The notes under the pieces were generated by a model. It searched no databases and was not told where the DNA came from. It was given only the letters and a program-made list of their open reading frames with translations. A stretch of 64,000 nt of DNA from Lysobacter alkalisoli (GTDB lineage Bacteria > Pseudomonadota > Gammaproteobacteria > Xanthomonadales > Xanthomonadaceae): assembly GCF_006547045.1 (NCBI RefSeq), contig NZ_CP041242.1:1002001-1066000 (forward strand). The letters are read 5' to 3'. Made by a program: the position numbers and the translations under genes. Shown here piece by piece: positions 37,364-47,637 of the stretch (its first letter is position 1; each line of letters starts with the position of its first letter).

Positions 37364-39280
37364 ATGATCACGATTACCCTTCCCGACGGCAGCCGCCGCG
37401 AATTCGACCAGCCCGTGTCCGTCATGGACGTGGCCCAGTCCATCGGCCCCGGCCTGGCCAAGGCCACCATCGCCGGCGCGGTCGATGGCAGGCTGGTCGA
37501 TGCCAGCGACGTCATCGATCGCGACGCCAGCCTGCGCATCATCACCGCCAAGGACGAGGAGGGTGTCGAGATCATCCGCCACTCCTGCGCCCACCTGGTC
37601 GGCCACGCGGTCAAGCAGCTGTACCCGGACGCCAAGATGGTGATCGGTCCGGTCATCGATGAGGGCTTCTATTACGACATCTGGTCCGAGCGCCCGTTCA
37701 CCCCGGACGACATGGCCGCGATCGAGCAGCGCATGAAGGAGCTGATCGACCAGGACTACGACGTGGTCAAGAAGGTGACCCCGCGCGAGGAGGTCATCAA
37801 GGTGTTCGCCGAGCGTGGCGAGGACTACAAGCTGCGCCTGGTCGAGGACATGCCCGACGAGAAGGCGATGGGCCTGTACTACCACCAGGAATACGTCGAC
37901 ATGTGCCGCGGCCCGCACGTGCCGAACACGCGTTTCCTGAAGGTGTTCAAGCTCACCCGCATTTCCGGCGCCTACTGGCGTGGCGACTCCAAGAACGAGC
38001 AACTGCAGCGCATCTATGGCACCGCCTGGGCCGACAAGAAGCAGCTTGCCGCCTACATCCAGCGCATCGAGGAAGCCGAGAAGCGCGATCACCGCCGCAT
38101 CGCCAAGCAGCAGGACCTGTTCCACCTGCAGGAGGAGGCGCCGGGCCTGATCTTCTGGCACCCGAAAGGCTGGTCGATCTGGCAGGCGGTCGAGCAGTAC
38201 ATGCGCAAGGTGTACCGCGACAGCGGGTACCAGGAGGTGCGCTGCCCGCAGATCCTCGACGTGTCGCTGTGGAAGAGGTCCGGCCACTGGGACAACTACC
38301 AGGACAACATGTTCTTCACCGAGTCGGAGAAGCGCACCTACGCGCTCAAGCCGATGAACTGCCCCGGCCACGTGCAGGTGTTCAACCACGGCCTGCACAG
38401 CTACCGAGACCTGCCGATCCGCTACGGCGAGTTCGGCGCCTGCCACCGCAACGAGCCGTCCGGCGCGCTGCACGGCATCCTGCGCGTTCGCGGCTTCACC
38501 CAGGACGACGGTCACGTGTTCTGTACCGAGGGCCAGATCGAATCCGAGGTCACCGCCTTCCATACCCAGGCGATGCAGGTCTACGCGGATTTCGGTTTCG
38601 AGGACGTGCAGGTCAAGCTGGCGCTGCGTCCGGAACCGCGGCTCGGCGACGACGCCACCTGGGACAAGGCCGAGGAGGCCCTGCGCGCGGCCCTGCGTGC
38701 GGCCGGGGTGGAGTGGACGGAGCTGCCGGGCGAGGGCGCGTTCTACGGCCCGAAGATCGAATACCACCTGCGCGATGCGATCGGCCGTACCTGGCAGCTG
38801 GGCACGATGCAGGTCGATTTCATGATGCCGGGCCGGCTTGGCGCCGAGTACGTCGACGAGCACAGCCAGCGCCAGCATCCGGTGATGCTGCACCGCGCGA
38901 TCGTCGGTTCGATGGAGCGTTTCATCGGCATCCTGATCGAGCACCACGCCGGCCAGCTGCCGACCTGGCTGGCCCCGGTCCAGGCGGTGGCCATGAACAT
39001 CACCGATGCCCAGGCCGATTATGTGGATGAAGTCCGGAAATCCCTTTCAAATCAAGGATTCCGGGTCCAGTCCGATTTGCGGAACGAGAAGATCGGCTAT
39101 AAGATTCGCGAGCACACGTTGCAGCGCGTGCCTTACCTGCTGGTGGTCGGTGACCGTGAGCGGGATAATGGCATGATCGCCGTGCGGGCACGAGGAGGGG
39201 AGGACCTGGGGACGATGACCGTCGCCGAGTTCGCCTCGCGTTTGCGCAGTGAGCAGGTTGGCGCGGTTTCTACCGAGTGA
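37364..39280 (+). CDS. thrS: Threonyl-tRNA synthetase
   Basis: A 638-residue class II synthetase. An N-terminal TGS domain ([17 protein letters not shown]) is followed by an editing domain with [12 protein letters not shown], zinc-ligand region [13 protein letters not shown], and catalytic motifs including [14 protein letters not shown] and [21 protein letters not shown]-terminal anticodon-binding domain follows. The start giving MITITLPDG matches family length; the frame is open 22 codons upstream across the hairpin region. It heads the translation cluster thrS-infC-rpmI-rplT-pheS-pheT-ihfA. Confidence 0.97.
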   Translation: MITITLPDGSRREFDQPVSVMDVAQSIGPGLAKATIAGAVDGRLVDASDVIDRDASLRIITAKDEEGVEIIRHSCAHLVGHAVKQLYPDAKMVIGPVIDEGFYYDIWSERPFTPDDMAAIEQRMKELIDQDYDVVKKVTPREEVIKVFAERGEDYKLRLVEDMPDEKAMGLYYHQEYVDMCRGPHVPNTRFLKVFKLTRISGAYWRGDSKNEQLQRIYGTAWADKKQLAAYIQRIEEAEKRDHRRIAKQQDLFHLQEEAPGLIFWHPKGWSIWQAVEQYMRKVYRDSGYQEVRCPQILDVSLWKRSGHWDNYQDNMFFTESEKRTYALKPMNCPGHVQVFNHGLHSYRDLPIRYGEFGACHRNEPSGALHGILRVRGFTQDDGHVFCTEGQIESEVTAFHTQAMQVYADFGFEDVQVKLALRPEPRLGDDATWDKAEEALRAALRAAGVEWTELPGEGAFYGPKIEYHLRDAIGRTWQLGTMQVDFMMPGRLGAEYVDEHSQRQHPVMLHRAIVGSMERFIGILIEHHAGQLPTWLAPVQAVAMNITDAQADYVDEVRKSLSNQGFRVQSDLRNEKIGYKIREHTLQRVPYLLVVGDRERDNGMIAVRARGGEDLGTMTVAEFASRLRSEQVGAVSTE

Positions 39281-39373
39281 TCCGCTGCTTCCTGGCGCCC
39301 GGCATGTGACGATTGGACCGGCCCGATTCCCCGCAGTTCCAGGGCCGGAACGCCCCTCATTGGAGATTGCACA

Positions 39374-39895
39374 ATCAGTACCCCCGAAAAACCGAATCGC
39401 AGGAACCACGAGATCCGCGTACCGCGCGTCCGAGTGATCGGCAGCGATGGCGAGATGATCGGCGTGCTTTCGCGCGACGAAGCCCTGAGCATGGCCGGAG
39501 AGGAAGGCCTGGACCTGGTCGAGATCCAGCCCAACGCCGATCCGCCGGTCTGCAAGATCATGGACTTCGGCAAGTTCCGGTTCGACCAGCAGAAGAAGGC
39601 GGCCGAGGCCAAGAAGCGCCAGAAGCAGGTCGAGATCAAGGAAGTCAAGTTCCGCCCGGTCACGGACGAGGGCGACTACCAGATCAAGCTGCGCAAGATG
39701 CGTGCATTCCTGGAAGAGGGCGACAAGATCAAGGTCAACATCCGCTTCCGTGGCCGCGAGATGAGCCACCAGGAGCTGGGCCGGGAAATGGCCGCGCGGA
39801 TCGAGGCCGACCTTGGCGAAGACATCGTGATCGAATCGCGTCCGCGCCTGGAAGGCCGGCAGATGGTCATGATGATCGCCCCGAAAAAGAAATAG
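39374..39895 (+). CDS. infC: Translation initiation factor IF-3 (starts at ATC)
   Basis: A 173-residue IF-3. The N-domain contains [20 protein letters not shown], then [21 protein letters not shown], and the C-domain [16 protein letters not shown], ending MIAPKKK. The N-terminal segment that families retain begins at ATC (39374, Met/Ile-Ser-Thr-Pro-Glu), with GGAG 8 nt upstream. The first conventional start, a GTG at 39434, would remove 20 conserved residues. An AUU/AUC-type start is known for infC, where IF-3 represses its own mRNA by rejecting non-canonical starts. I infer the same autoregulation. Confidence 0.9.
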   Translation: MSTPEKPNRRNHEIRVPRVRVIGSDGEMIGVLSRDEALSMAGEEGLDLVEIQPNADPPVCKIMDFGKFRFDQQKKAAEAKKRQKQVEIKEVKFRPVTDEGDYQIKLRKMRAFLEEGDKIKVNIRFRGREMSHQELGREMAARIEADLGEDIVIESRPRLEGRQMVMMIAPKKK

Positions 39896-39968
39896 CTTTC
39901 GCGCCACTGGTGCGACTGGCCAACCGTTCCCCTCTTCTGCTTGCGGGAGAGGGTCAAGGGTGAGGGGA

Positions 39969-40000
39969 GAAGGCGCCGCCACAGGCGCCTTCCGCTTTTG
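39969..40000 (+). terminator. Hairpin between infC and rpmI, beside a partial repeat
   Basis: GAAGGCGCC-GCCACA-GGCGCCTTC (39969-39992) is followed by CGCTTTT. Just before it (about 39931-39965) lies a truncated copy of the CTTGCGGGAGAGGG...GGGTGAGGGG repeat of 24190-24293. Because rpmI has its own promoter downstream, this can separate infC from rpmI-rplT. Confidence 0.6.
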
Positions 40001-40023
40001 TCGAATGTCCCTAACCGGATGAT

Positions 40024-40052
40024 TTGCAAGCAAATCCCGCAGCGGGCATAAT
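40024..40052 (+). promoter_or_regulatory. Sigma-70 promoter of rpmI-rplT
   Basis: TTGCAA (40024-40029), exactly 17 bp, CATAAT (40047-40052), a good match. The resulting leader of ~165 nt begins with a small hairpin, CCCGG-TTCG-CCGGG, and a T-rich tract (40060-40085). These could serve L20-dependent autoregulation, an inference. Confidence 0.65.
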
Positions 40053-40223
40053 ACGCGGCCCGGTTCGCCGGGTTGGTTGTTTTTGTTGTACTCAGGACCT
40101 GTCGTGATCCCTTGTTGATCAACGACTTACAAGCCGGCTCGGGCAGGATGGAAAGCGTGGTCGCTCCCATGGGGATGTCGCCACCGCCCAGGTCAGTGAT
40201 CCAATATCCGAAAGGACATCCCA

Positions 40224-40421
40224 ATGCCCAAGATCAAGACCCACCGGGGTGCGGCCAAGCGTTTCCGCAAGACCGCCTCCGGCAAGTACAAGGCTGGCCA
40301 CGCCAACCGTAGCCACATCCTCACCAAGAAAGCGACCAAGCGGAAGCGCAACCTGCGGCAGACGAACCATGTTCGTGCCGAGGATGCGGGCCGTCTGAAC
40401 CGCATGCTGCCGTATCTCTGA
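40224..40421 (+). CDS. rpmI: 50S ribosomal protein L35 (bL35)
   Basis: A 65-residue, highly basic protein, [20 protein letters not shown] at the start and NRMLPYL at the end, exactly as in bL35. GAAAGGA lies 8 bp before the start. It is the first gene of the rpmI-rplT unit, 13 bp before rplT. Confidence 0.98.
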   Translation: MPKIKTHRGAAKRFRKTASGKYKAGHANRSHILTKKATKRKRNLRQTNHVRAEDAGRLNRMLPYL

Positions 40422-40434
40422 GGAGGGCTGAAAA

Positions 40435-40794
40435 ATGGCACGAGTCAAGCGTGGCGTCACTGCACGACGCCGTCACAAGAAGATCCTCAAGCAGGCCAAG
40501 GGCTACTACCACGCGCGCCGCAAGGTGTTCCGCGTTGCCAAGCAGGCCGTCACCAAGGCCCTGCAGTACGCCTATATCGGCCGCAAGCAGAAGAAGCGCA
40601 ACTTCCGCTCGCTGTGGATCACCCGCATCAACGCCGCGGCCCGCATCAACGGCCTGAGCTACAGCCGCTTCATGAACGGCCTGATGAAGGCCGGCATCAC
40701 CCTCGACCGCAAGGTGCTGGCGGACATCGCCGTGCACGATGCGGCGGGTTTTGCCGCGCTGGCCGAGAAGGCGAAGGGCGCGCTCGCAGCGTAA
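40435..40794 (+). CDS. rplT: 50S ribosomal protein L20 (bL20)
   Basis: A 119-residue basic protein ([40 protein letters not shown]) of full family length. bL20 starts assembly of the large subunit and in many bacteria represses its own operon through the leader mRNA. GGAGG is placed before the ATG. A terminator-like hairpin follows. Confidence 0.98.
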   Translation: MARVKRGVTARRRHKKILKQAKGYYHARRKVFRVAKQAVTKALQYAYIGRKQKKRNFRSLWITRINAAARINGLSYSRFMNGLMKAGITLDRKVLADIAVHDAAGFAALAEKAKGALAA

Positions 40795-40857
40795 TTGTCG
40801 CCGGCCGCCGTCGTGCGCGATTCGCACGGGGCTGGCCGGACACAATGCAATACACGC

Positions 40858-40910
40858 ATGGGGAAGGGCGCAAGTCCTTCCCCATGTTTCGTTTTGGGGT
40901 TTTGTTTTTT
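40858..40910 (+). terminator. Terminator after rplT
   Basis: CATGGGGAAGG pairs exactly with CCTTCCCCATG (40858-40868 with 40876-40886). It is followed by a long T-rich stretch (TTTCGTTTTGGGG and TTTTGTTTTTT). Confidence 0.8.
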
Positions 40911-40914
40911 GCCC

Positions 40915-42071
<1,157 letters not shown>

Positions 42072-42080
42072 CCTTGCTTT

Positions 42081-42180
42081 TGTCCCCTCCCCTTCAAGGG
42101 GAGGGTTAGGGTGGGGATGGGTTTTCCTGCGGCTAACGAAACCCGCCTCCACCCCGGCCCTCCCCCTGAGGGGGAGGGAG
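42081..42180. repeat. Imperfect inverted repeat between pheS and pheT
   Basis: Two small hairpins (CTCCCCTTCAAGGGGAG and CCCTCCCCCTGAGGGGGAGGG) flank a larger imperfect palindrome (AGGGTGGGGA...TCCACCCCGGCCCT). It resembles the dispersed CCCTCCCC-type intergenic repeats. It has no T tract, so pheST are probably still co-transcribed. Confidence 0.65.
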
Positions 42181-42202
42181 GAAAAATCTTCGGACAACCC
42201 GC

Positions 42203-44590
42203 ATGAAATTCAACGAAAACTGGCTGCGCCATCATGTCCCGACCACCGCCAGTCGCGACGAGCTCGTCGCCACGCTGACCGCGATCGGCCTCGAGGTCGA
42301 GGAGGTCACGCCGCTGGGCGAGTCGCTCGACGGTGTTGTCGTCGCGCAGATCCTCAAGGCGGAAAAGCATCCCGAGGCCGACCGTCTGCAGGTCTGCGAG
42401 GTCGACACCGGCAACGGCATCGTGCAGATCGTCTGCGGTGCGCCGAATGCGCGCGCCGGGCTGAAGGCGCCGCTGGCCACCGTCGGCACCGTGTTGCCCG
42501 GCGAGCTGAAGATCAAACCGGCCAAGCTGCGCGGGGTGGAGTCGTTCGGGATGCTGTGCTCGGCCAAGGAGCTGGCCAGCGACACCGACAGTTCCGGCCT
42601 GCTGGAACTGCCCGGCGACGCTCCGGTCGGCACGCCGATCGCCGAGTACCTCGGCCTGCCCGATGCGACCCTCGAGCTCAAGCTGACCCCGAACCGTGCC
42701 GATTGCTTCAGCGTGCGCGGCATCGCCTATGACGTGGCCGCCGCGCTGGGCAGCGATGTCCTGTCGCTGGATACCACCCCGGTGCCGCCCGCCAGCGAGG
42801 TCGCACCCGAAGTGATCCTCGACGCCGGCGCCAAGGTGCCGCGCTTCGTCGGCCGTGCGATCGACGGTGTGGATGCCCGTGCGGCAACCCCGCTGTGGAT
42901 GGCCGAGCGCCTGCGCCGCAGCGGCATCCGTCCGATCAGTTTCCTGGTCGACGTGACCCAGTACGTGATGCTGGAGCTCGGCCAGCCGATGCATGCCTTC
43001 GACCGCGACACCCTGGAGGTGCCCGTGGTCGTGCGCCCGGCGCGCAGCGGCGAGTCGTTGGCCCTGCTCGATGGCCGCAGCGTGACGCTCGACGACGACT
43101 TCCTGGTCGTGGCCGACAGCCGTGGCGGCAAGGGCGCGCGCGCAGTGGCACTGGGCGGCATCATGGGCGGCCTCGACACGCGCGTCACCGACGCGACCCG
43201 CAACGTCTTCCTCGAAGCCGCGCACTGGATTCCGTCGGCGATCATCGGCCGCAGCCGCAAGCTCGGCATGCACACCGACGCCGGCCACCGCTTCGAGCGC
43301 GGCGTCGATCCCGAGCTGCCGCGGGTCGCGGTGGAGTATGCGACCCGGTTGATCCTCGACATCGCCGGCGGCACCCCGGGCCCGGTGGTCGAGGCCGTGC
43401 GCGAAGCCGACCTGGCCCGGCCGCGGCCGGTCGAACTGCGGCGCGAGCGCCTTGCCCGCGTGCTGGGCGTGCGCGTGTCCGACGAGGAGGTCGAGCGCAT
43501 CCTGCGCGCGCTGGGGCTGGGCGTGGAGACCATCGGCGATGGGTGGCGCATACAGCCGCCGGCGCGCCGTTTCGATATCGCGATCGAGGAAGATCTGATC
43601 GAGGAGATCGCCCGCATCCACGGCTACGATGCGGTGCCGACCACGCTGCCGGTAGGCGCCAGCCGGCTGGCCGCGCCGGGCGAGGGCCGCGTCGATGACG
43701 CCACCTTGCGCAGGCAGATGGCCGCGCGCGGCTACCTGGAGGCGGTCAACTACGCCTTCGTCGATACGGCCCTGCTCGACGCCTGGGGCATGGCCGACGG
43801 CGCCGTGCCGCTGGCCAATCCGCTCAGTGCCGAGCTGGGGGTGATGCGGACCCGTCTGTTGCCGGGCCTGGTCGCCGCGCTGGGCCGGAATGCCGCCCGC
43901 CAGCAGTTGCGGGTGCGCCTGTTCGAGGCCGGCAACGTGTTCGCGGCGCGTGCCGGCGAAGCACCGCTGGAGACCCTGCACATCGCTGCTGCCGCCTGCG
44001 GATCGTCGCATGCCGAGCAGTGGGGGCAGCCGGAACGGGCGGTCGGCTTCCACGACCTCAAGGGCGACCTCGAAAGTCTGGCCGCGCTGGCCGGGGCCGA
44101 GTTGGAATTCCGGCCTTCGCAGCCGGCCTGGGCGCATCCGGGGCGCTCGGCGGACATCGTCCGCGACGGCCGGGTGATCGGCTGGATCGGCCAACTGCAC
44201 CCGCGCCTGCAGCAGAAGCTGGAGCTGGATGTCGACGTGGTCGCGTTCGAGCTGGCGCTGGAGCCGTTGGCTGAACGGGCGATCCCGAAGGCGCGCGTCC
44301 TGTCCAAATACCCGTCCGTCCGCCGGGATCTTGCGTTCGTCGTCGCCGAATCGGTCAGCTGGGCCGAGCTGTCGGCCAGCGTGCGCGCCGCGGCAGGCCT
44401 GTCCCTGCGCGATCTGGTGCTGTTCGACCGCTACCAGGGCAAGGGGGTGGAATCAGGATTCAAGAGTCTCGCTATGGGCTTGATTCTGCAGGATGAATCG
44501 CGCACTCTGACCGACCGGGATGTGGATGCGGTGTTGGCCGACGTAACGGCAGCGCTGCAGCGCGACCACAGCGCGGTGGTGCGTAGTTGA
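42203..44590 (+). CDS. pheT: Phenylalanyl-tRNA synthetase beta subunit
   Basis: A 795-residue subunit with an N-terminal tRNA-binding EMAP-like domain (VVVAQILKAEKHPEADRLQVC, partly quoted here), then B3/B4 editing and B5 domains. A catalytic-like core and a C-terminal anticodon-binding FDX-ACB domain (FDRYQGKGVESGFKSLA) follow. It assembles with PheS as an alpha2-beta2 enzyme. Full length and intact; ihfA follows after 27 bp. Confidence 0.97.
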   Translation: MKFNENWLRHHVPTTASRDELVATLTAIGLEVEEVTPLGESLDGVVVAQILKAEKHPEADRLQVCEVDTGNGIVQIVCGAPNARAGLKAPLATVGTVLPGELKIKPAKLRGVESFGMLCSAKELASDTDSSGLLELPGDAPVGTPIAEYLGLPDATLELKLTPNRADCFSVRGIAYDVAAALGSDVLSLDTTPVPPASEVAPEVILDAGAKVPRFVGRAIDGVDARAATPLWMAERLRRSGIRPISFLVDVTQYVMLELGQPMHAFDRDTLEVPVVVRPARSGESLALLDGRSVTLDDDFLVVADSRGGKGARAVALGGIMGGLDTRVTDATRNVFLEAAHWIPSAIIGRSRKLGMHTDAGHRFERGVDPELPRVAVEYATRLILDIAGGTPGPVVEAVREADLARPRPVELRRERLARVLGVRVSDEEVERILRALGLGVETIGDGWRIQPPARRFDIAIEEDLIEEIARIHGYDAVPTTLPVGASRLAAPGEGRVDDATLRRQMAARGYLEAVNYAFVDTALLDAWGMADGAVPLANPLSAELGVMRTRLLPGLVAALGRNAARQQLRVRLFEAGNVFAARAGEAPLETLHIAAAACGSSHAEQWGQPERAVGFHDLKGDLESLAALAGAELEFRPSQPAWAHPGRSADIVRDGRVIGWIGQLHPRLQQKLELDVDVVAFELALEPLAERAIPKARVLSKYPSVRRDLAFVVAESVSWAELSASVRAAAGLSLRDLVLFDRYQGKGVESGFKSLAMGLILQDESRTLTDRDVDAVLADVTAALQRDHSAVVRS

Positions 44591-44617
44591 GTGCTGCGGC
44601 TGAGGCAAGGAGTTGAG

Positions 44618-44917
44618 ATGGCACTGACCAAGGCGGAGATGGCCGAGCGACTGTTCGACGAGGTCGGCCTGAACAAGCGCGAAGCGAAGGAGTTCGTCGA
44701 TGCATTCTTCGATGCCCTGCGCGAAGCGCTGGAGCAGGGACGCCAGGTGAAGCTGTCGGGCTTCGGCAATTTCGACCTGCGCCGCAAGAACCAGCGGCCG
44801 GGACGCAACCCGAAGACCGGCGAGGAAATTCCGATTTCGGCGCGCACGGTGGTGACCTTCCGTCCGGGCCAGAAACTCAAGGAGCGTGTGGAAGCCTATG
44901 CTGGACCCGGGCAGTAA
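44618..44917 (+). CDS. ihfA: Integration host factor alpha subunit
   Basis: A 99-residue IHF-alpha ([47 protein letters not shown]) that bends DNA as a heterodimer with IhfB. The start was set at 44618 because AAGGAG precedes it; the frame is open nine codons upstream. It follows pheT as in most gammaproteobacteria and overlaps the MerR-family gene by 20 nt. Confidence 0.97.
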   Translation: MALTKAEMAERLFDEVGLNKREAKEFVDAFFDALREALEQGRQVKLSGFGNFDLRRKNQRPGRNPKTGEEIPISARTVVTFRPGQKLKERVEAYAGPGQ

Positions 44918-45254
44918 CCGCGAGCTGCCGCCGATCCCGGCGAAGCGCTACTTCACCATCGGTGAAGTCAGCGAGTTGTGCGACGTCAAGCCGCACGTCC
45001 TGCGTTACTGGGAAACCGAGTTCCCGACCCTGAACCCGGTCAAGCGTCGTGGCAACCGCCGCTACTACCAGCGCCACGAAGTGCTGATGGTGCGCCAGAT
45101 CCGTGCCCTGCTGTACGAACAGGGCTACACCATCGGCGGTGCCCGCCAGCGGCTGGAAGGCGATGCGGGCAAGGAAGAGTCTGCGCTGACCGCGCAGGTC
45201 ATCAAGCAGGTGCGGATGGAGCTGGAGGAGATCCTGCACCTGTTGAAGCGGTGA
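44898..45254 (+). CDS. MerR-family transcriptional regulator
   Basis: A 118-residue regulator with a winged-helix DNA-binding domain ([24 protein letters not shown], key part [19 protein letters not shown]) and a short dimerisation helix, but no metal-binding cysteines. This gene is found after ihfA in many gammaproteobacteria; its targets are unknown. The ATG at 44898 was chosen over an in-frame GTG at 44886. Confidence 0.92.
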   Translation: MLDPGSNRELPPIPAKRYFTIGEVSELCDVKPHVLRYWETEFPTLNPVKRRGNRRYYQRHEVLMVRQIRALLYEQGYTIGGARQRLEGDAGKEESALTAQVIKQVRMELEEILHLLKR

Positions 45255-45386
45255 TTCCGCCCCGCGGGTTGCGGCGCGATACCGAATGCCGCGCCCGGGG
45301 CATGGTCGGATGCCCTGGCACTGGTTATACTTGCCGCCCGCTCGATGGCCGGCCGTCGCGATCGAAGCGGAATCCGGAAACATCAT

Positions 45387-45463
45387 CGGGGTGTAGCGCA
45401 GCCTGGTAGCGCACCTGTCTGGGGGACAGGTGGTCGTCGGTTCGAATCCGGCCACCCCGACCA
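45387..45463 (+). tRNA. tRNA-Pro (GGG)
   Basis: A 77-nt cloverleaf: acceptor CGGGGTG/CACCCCG, anticodon stem CCTGT/ACAGG with loop CTGGGGG (anticodon GGG), T arm GTCGG-TTCGAAT-CCGGC, encoded CCA. It closes the thrS-ihfA region. Confidence 0.96.
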
Positions 45464-45490
45464 ATCCGAAGCCCTGCTTAACGACCATCG

Positions 45491-45516
45491 ACACCCGGGA
45501 CTTCCGGGTGTTTTCG
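45491..45516 (+). terminator. Terminator after tRNA-Pro
   Basis: ACACCCGG-GACTT-CCGGGTGT (45491-45511) is followed by TTTTC. Confidence 0.8.
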
Positions 45517-45592
45517 CATGCGCGCGGTTCTGCTTAATTCACGACTCCGTCGGGTACGCCCGATATGCCCATCGCTTGGCCAAGGAGCTTGA

Positions 45593-46741
45593 ATGCGATT
45601 CCTCCGCTTTCTTTCCGTCCCCGTCCTGACCCTGTCGTCGCTGCTGGCCGCGCCAGCCGTCGCGCAGGATGCCGCGGCTCCGTCGCTTCCGCTGCCCGTT
45701 GACGAACTTCACGCGGATGAACTTCACGCGGATGAACTTCCCGTGGACGACACGGTCCGTGACATCGATGCCGTCGTCGTCAGCGGCGTGCTGCCCGGCC
45801 CGGGGCTGTGGAAAGTCAGCAATGGCGGGCACGTGATGTGGGTGCTGGGCACGGTGTCGCCACTGCCGAGGAAGATGGAGTGGGAAGCGCGCGAGGTCGG
45901 GCAGGTGATGGCCCGGGCTCAGGAACTGATGTGGTGGCCGAGCGTCAGCTTCAGCGCCGACGTCGGTTTCTTCCGCGGTCTGGCGCTGGCGCCGAAGGTG
46001 ATCGGCATGCGCAAGAACCCGGATGGCGCCCGGCTGGAGGACGTGGTGCCGGCGGAGGACTACGCCCGCTGGGCCGTGCTCAAGCGGAAGTACGTCGGCC
46101 GCAGCAACCGGATCGAAGGCTGGCAGCCGATCTATGCCGCGCTCGAACTGTACGGAGAGGCGATCGACGATACGGGGCTGCGCCAGAGTGGCGTGATCGA
46201 ACCCGTCCTCGAAAAACTGGCCCGGACGCACGGCGTCACCCAGAGCAGGCCGGTCATCAAGGTGGTGATCGAAGACCCGAAGCAGGCGATAGCCGAGCTG
46301 CGCAAGACCCGGTTCGACGATCTGGACTGCTTCCGCAAGACCCTGGACAAGCTGGAGGGCGAGCTGGGCATCATGCGCGAGCGCGCCAATGCCTGGGCCG
46401 TGGGCGATCTTGAAGAACTGGCCACGTTGCCGGATACCAACCACTACCAGGCGTGCCTGGATGCGGTGCAGGCCACCGAAGTCATCAGCCGCCGCAGCGG
46501 CGGCGACCTGCTGGCGCGGATGCGCGAGGAATGGCTCGGCGAGGCCGAACGCGCGCTGTCGAACAACGATGTGACCCTGGCCCTGCTATCGCTCCGCCAG
46601 TTGCAGGGCGAGGACGGTCTGGTCGCCGAACTGCGCGCGCGCGGCTACACCGTCGAGGCACCCGGCGAGTACGAGGCCGACCCGATCGCGGACGAGGCCG
46701 CAGCCGGGGGCTACGAGGCGGGTGCGGCAAGCGCCGACTGA
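45593..46741 (+). CDS. TraB/GumN family exported protein
   Basis: A 382-residue protein with a signal peptide cleaved near AVAQ (residue ~25), then a short acidic repeat region and a TraB/GumN domain from ~70. Family marks are GPGLWKVSNGGHVMWVLGT, SPLPRKMEWEAREV and ANAWAVGDLEEL. GumN was first noted beside the xanthan genes but its function is unknown; related TraB proteins are proposed metalloproteases, though I see no confident HEXXH-type site. The last 31 bp overlap the 3' end of the convergent lipid operon. Confidence 0.85.
   Translation: MRFLRFLSVPVLTLSSLLAAPAVAQDAAAPSLPLPVDELHADELHADELPVDDTVRDIDAVVVSGVLPGPGLWKVSNGGHVMWVLGTVSPLPRKMEWEAREVGQVMARAQELMWWPSVSFSADVGFFRGLALAPKVIGMRKNPDGARLEDVVPAEDYARWAVLKRKYVGRSNRIEGWQPIYAALELYGEAIDDTGLRQSGVIEPVLEKLARTHGVTQSRPVIKVVIEDPKQAIAELRKTRFDDLDCFRKTLDKLEGELGIMRERANAWAVGDLEELATLPDTNHYQACLDAVQATEVISRRSGGDLLARMREEWLGEAERALSNNDVTLALLSLRQLQGEDGLVAELRARGYTVEAPGEYEADPIADEAAAGGYEAGAASAD
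45701..45745. repeat. 15-bp tandem repeat in the GumN-like gene
   Basis: Three units (45701, 45716, 45731) of GAYGAACTTCACGCG encode DELHA, DELHA and DELPV just after the signal peptide. Confidence 0.85.
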
Positions 46742-47637
46742 TCCTGTCGGGCACGCATCCGCATCAGGAAGTCGTGCAGCATCTCGGTCGACAACCCGTG
46801 CAGGGTCAGGCGGAAGCCGGCGCGCAGGGTCGACATCGGCACCAGCGGGTGGCGGTTGTTGAGCAGCACCAGGTGGTCGTGGGCGTCGAGCAGGGTGGCC
46901 GCGTACAGGCCGATGGTCTCGTCGAGCTGCAATGAGTTGGTCGCGCGCCAGAAGTCGCTGTCGGTCAGCAGCAACTGGTAGATCGGGGTGAACAGCTCGA
47001 TCGAGCTCTGCAGGTCGAGGAAGTTGCGCCGCTGGCGTGGCATGTCTTCCAGCCGCAATGGCGGTTGCCGGATCATCGACAGGTTGGGACGCTCGACGTA
47101 CTCCAGCTGCCGCCCTTCGTCCTGCAGTGTCTTGTTGAGGCGGATGATGAAGTTGTAGAGGTTGAGGTCGTGGATGAGGAACAGTTCCTCGCGCACATCC
47201 GCGATCTTTTCCGGGCGCAGCGGATTGGTGGCGACCGCGACCGGCGCGTTGCGGGCGATGAATTCGAGGATCTGCGAGCCGAGGTGGAAGTGGCGCAGGA
47301 TCAGCCAGTTCGCCTCCGGGCGGATGAAGTTCTCCATGCCCCAGGCCAGCAGCCGGTGCAGCGCGCGCGAGAATGCCAGCTTGCGCGGGGTGAATACCTT
47401 GAACACCTGGATCAGCACGATCATCGTGCGTGCGAACGGGCGGATGAAGGGCAACAGGTACTGGCGCGAGCGCGAGCTGGAGTCGGCCAGCCAGGCATGC
47501 TTGACCGCGTCGTCGATCGGCGTGCTGCGGTCCAGGTACATCGCCAGCCATGGGTTCGGGTCGCGCGGATCATGGGCCTGGTCGAGGAAGTCGGGCTCGC
47601 GCCTCATCCCGGCGTGCTTGATGTCGGCATGCTTCAT
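46711..47637 (-). CDS. Conserved protein of unknown function, lipid operon
   Basis: A 308-residue protein without a signal peptide. I do not recognise a characterised domain (possibly a DUF6999-type family). The middle is helical with one moderately hydrophobic stretch (MIVLIQVFKVF), conserved-looking motifs WGMENFIRPEANWLILRHFH (key HFH) and VREELFLIHDLNLYNFIIRL. The several His, Glu and Asp residues could bind metal, but this is speculative. Its start overlaps the ketosynthase-diiron fusion stop by 4 nt, so it belongs to that operon as the last gene. The 3' end overlaps the convergent GumN-like gene by 31 bp. Confidence 0.75.
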   Translation of the reverse strand: MKHADIKHAGMRREPDFLDQAHDPRDPNPWLAMYLDRSTPIDDAVKHAWLADSSSRSRQYLLPFIRPFARTMIVLIQVFKVFTPRKLAFSRALHRLLAWGMENFIRPEANWLILRHFHLGSQILEFIARNAPVAVATNPLRPEKIADVREELFLIHDLNLYNFIIRLNKTLQDEGRQLEYVERPNLSMIRQPPLRLEDMPRQRRNFLDLQSSIELFTPIYQLLLTDSDFWRATNSLQLDETIGLYAATLLDAHDHLVLLNNRHPLVPMSTLRAGFRLTLHGLSTEMLHDFLMRMRARQDQSALAAPAS

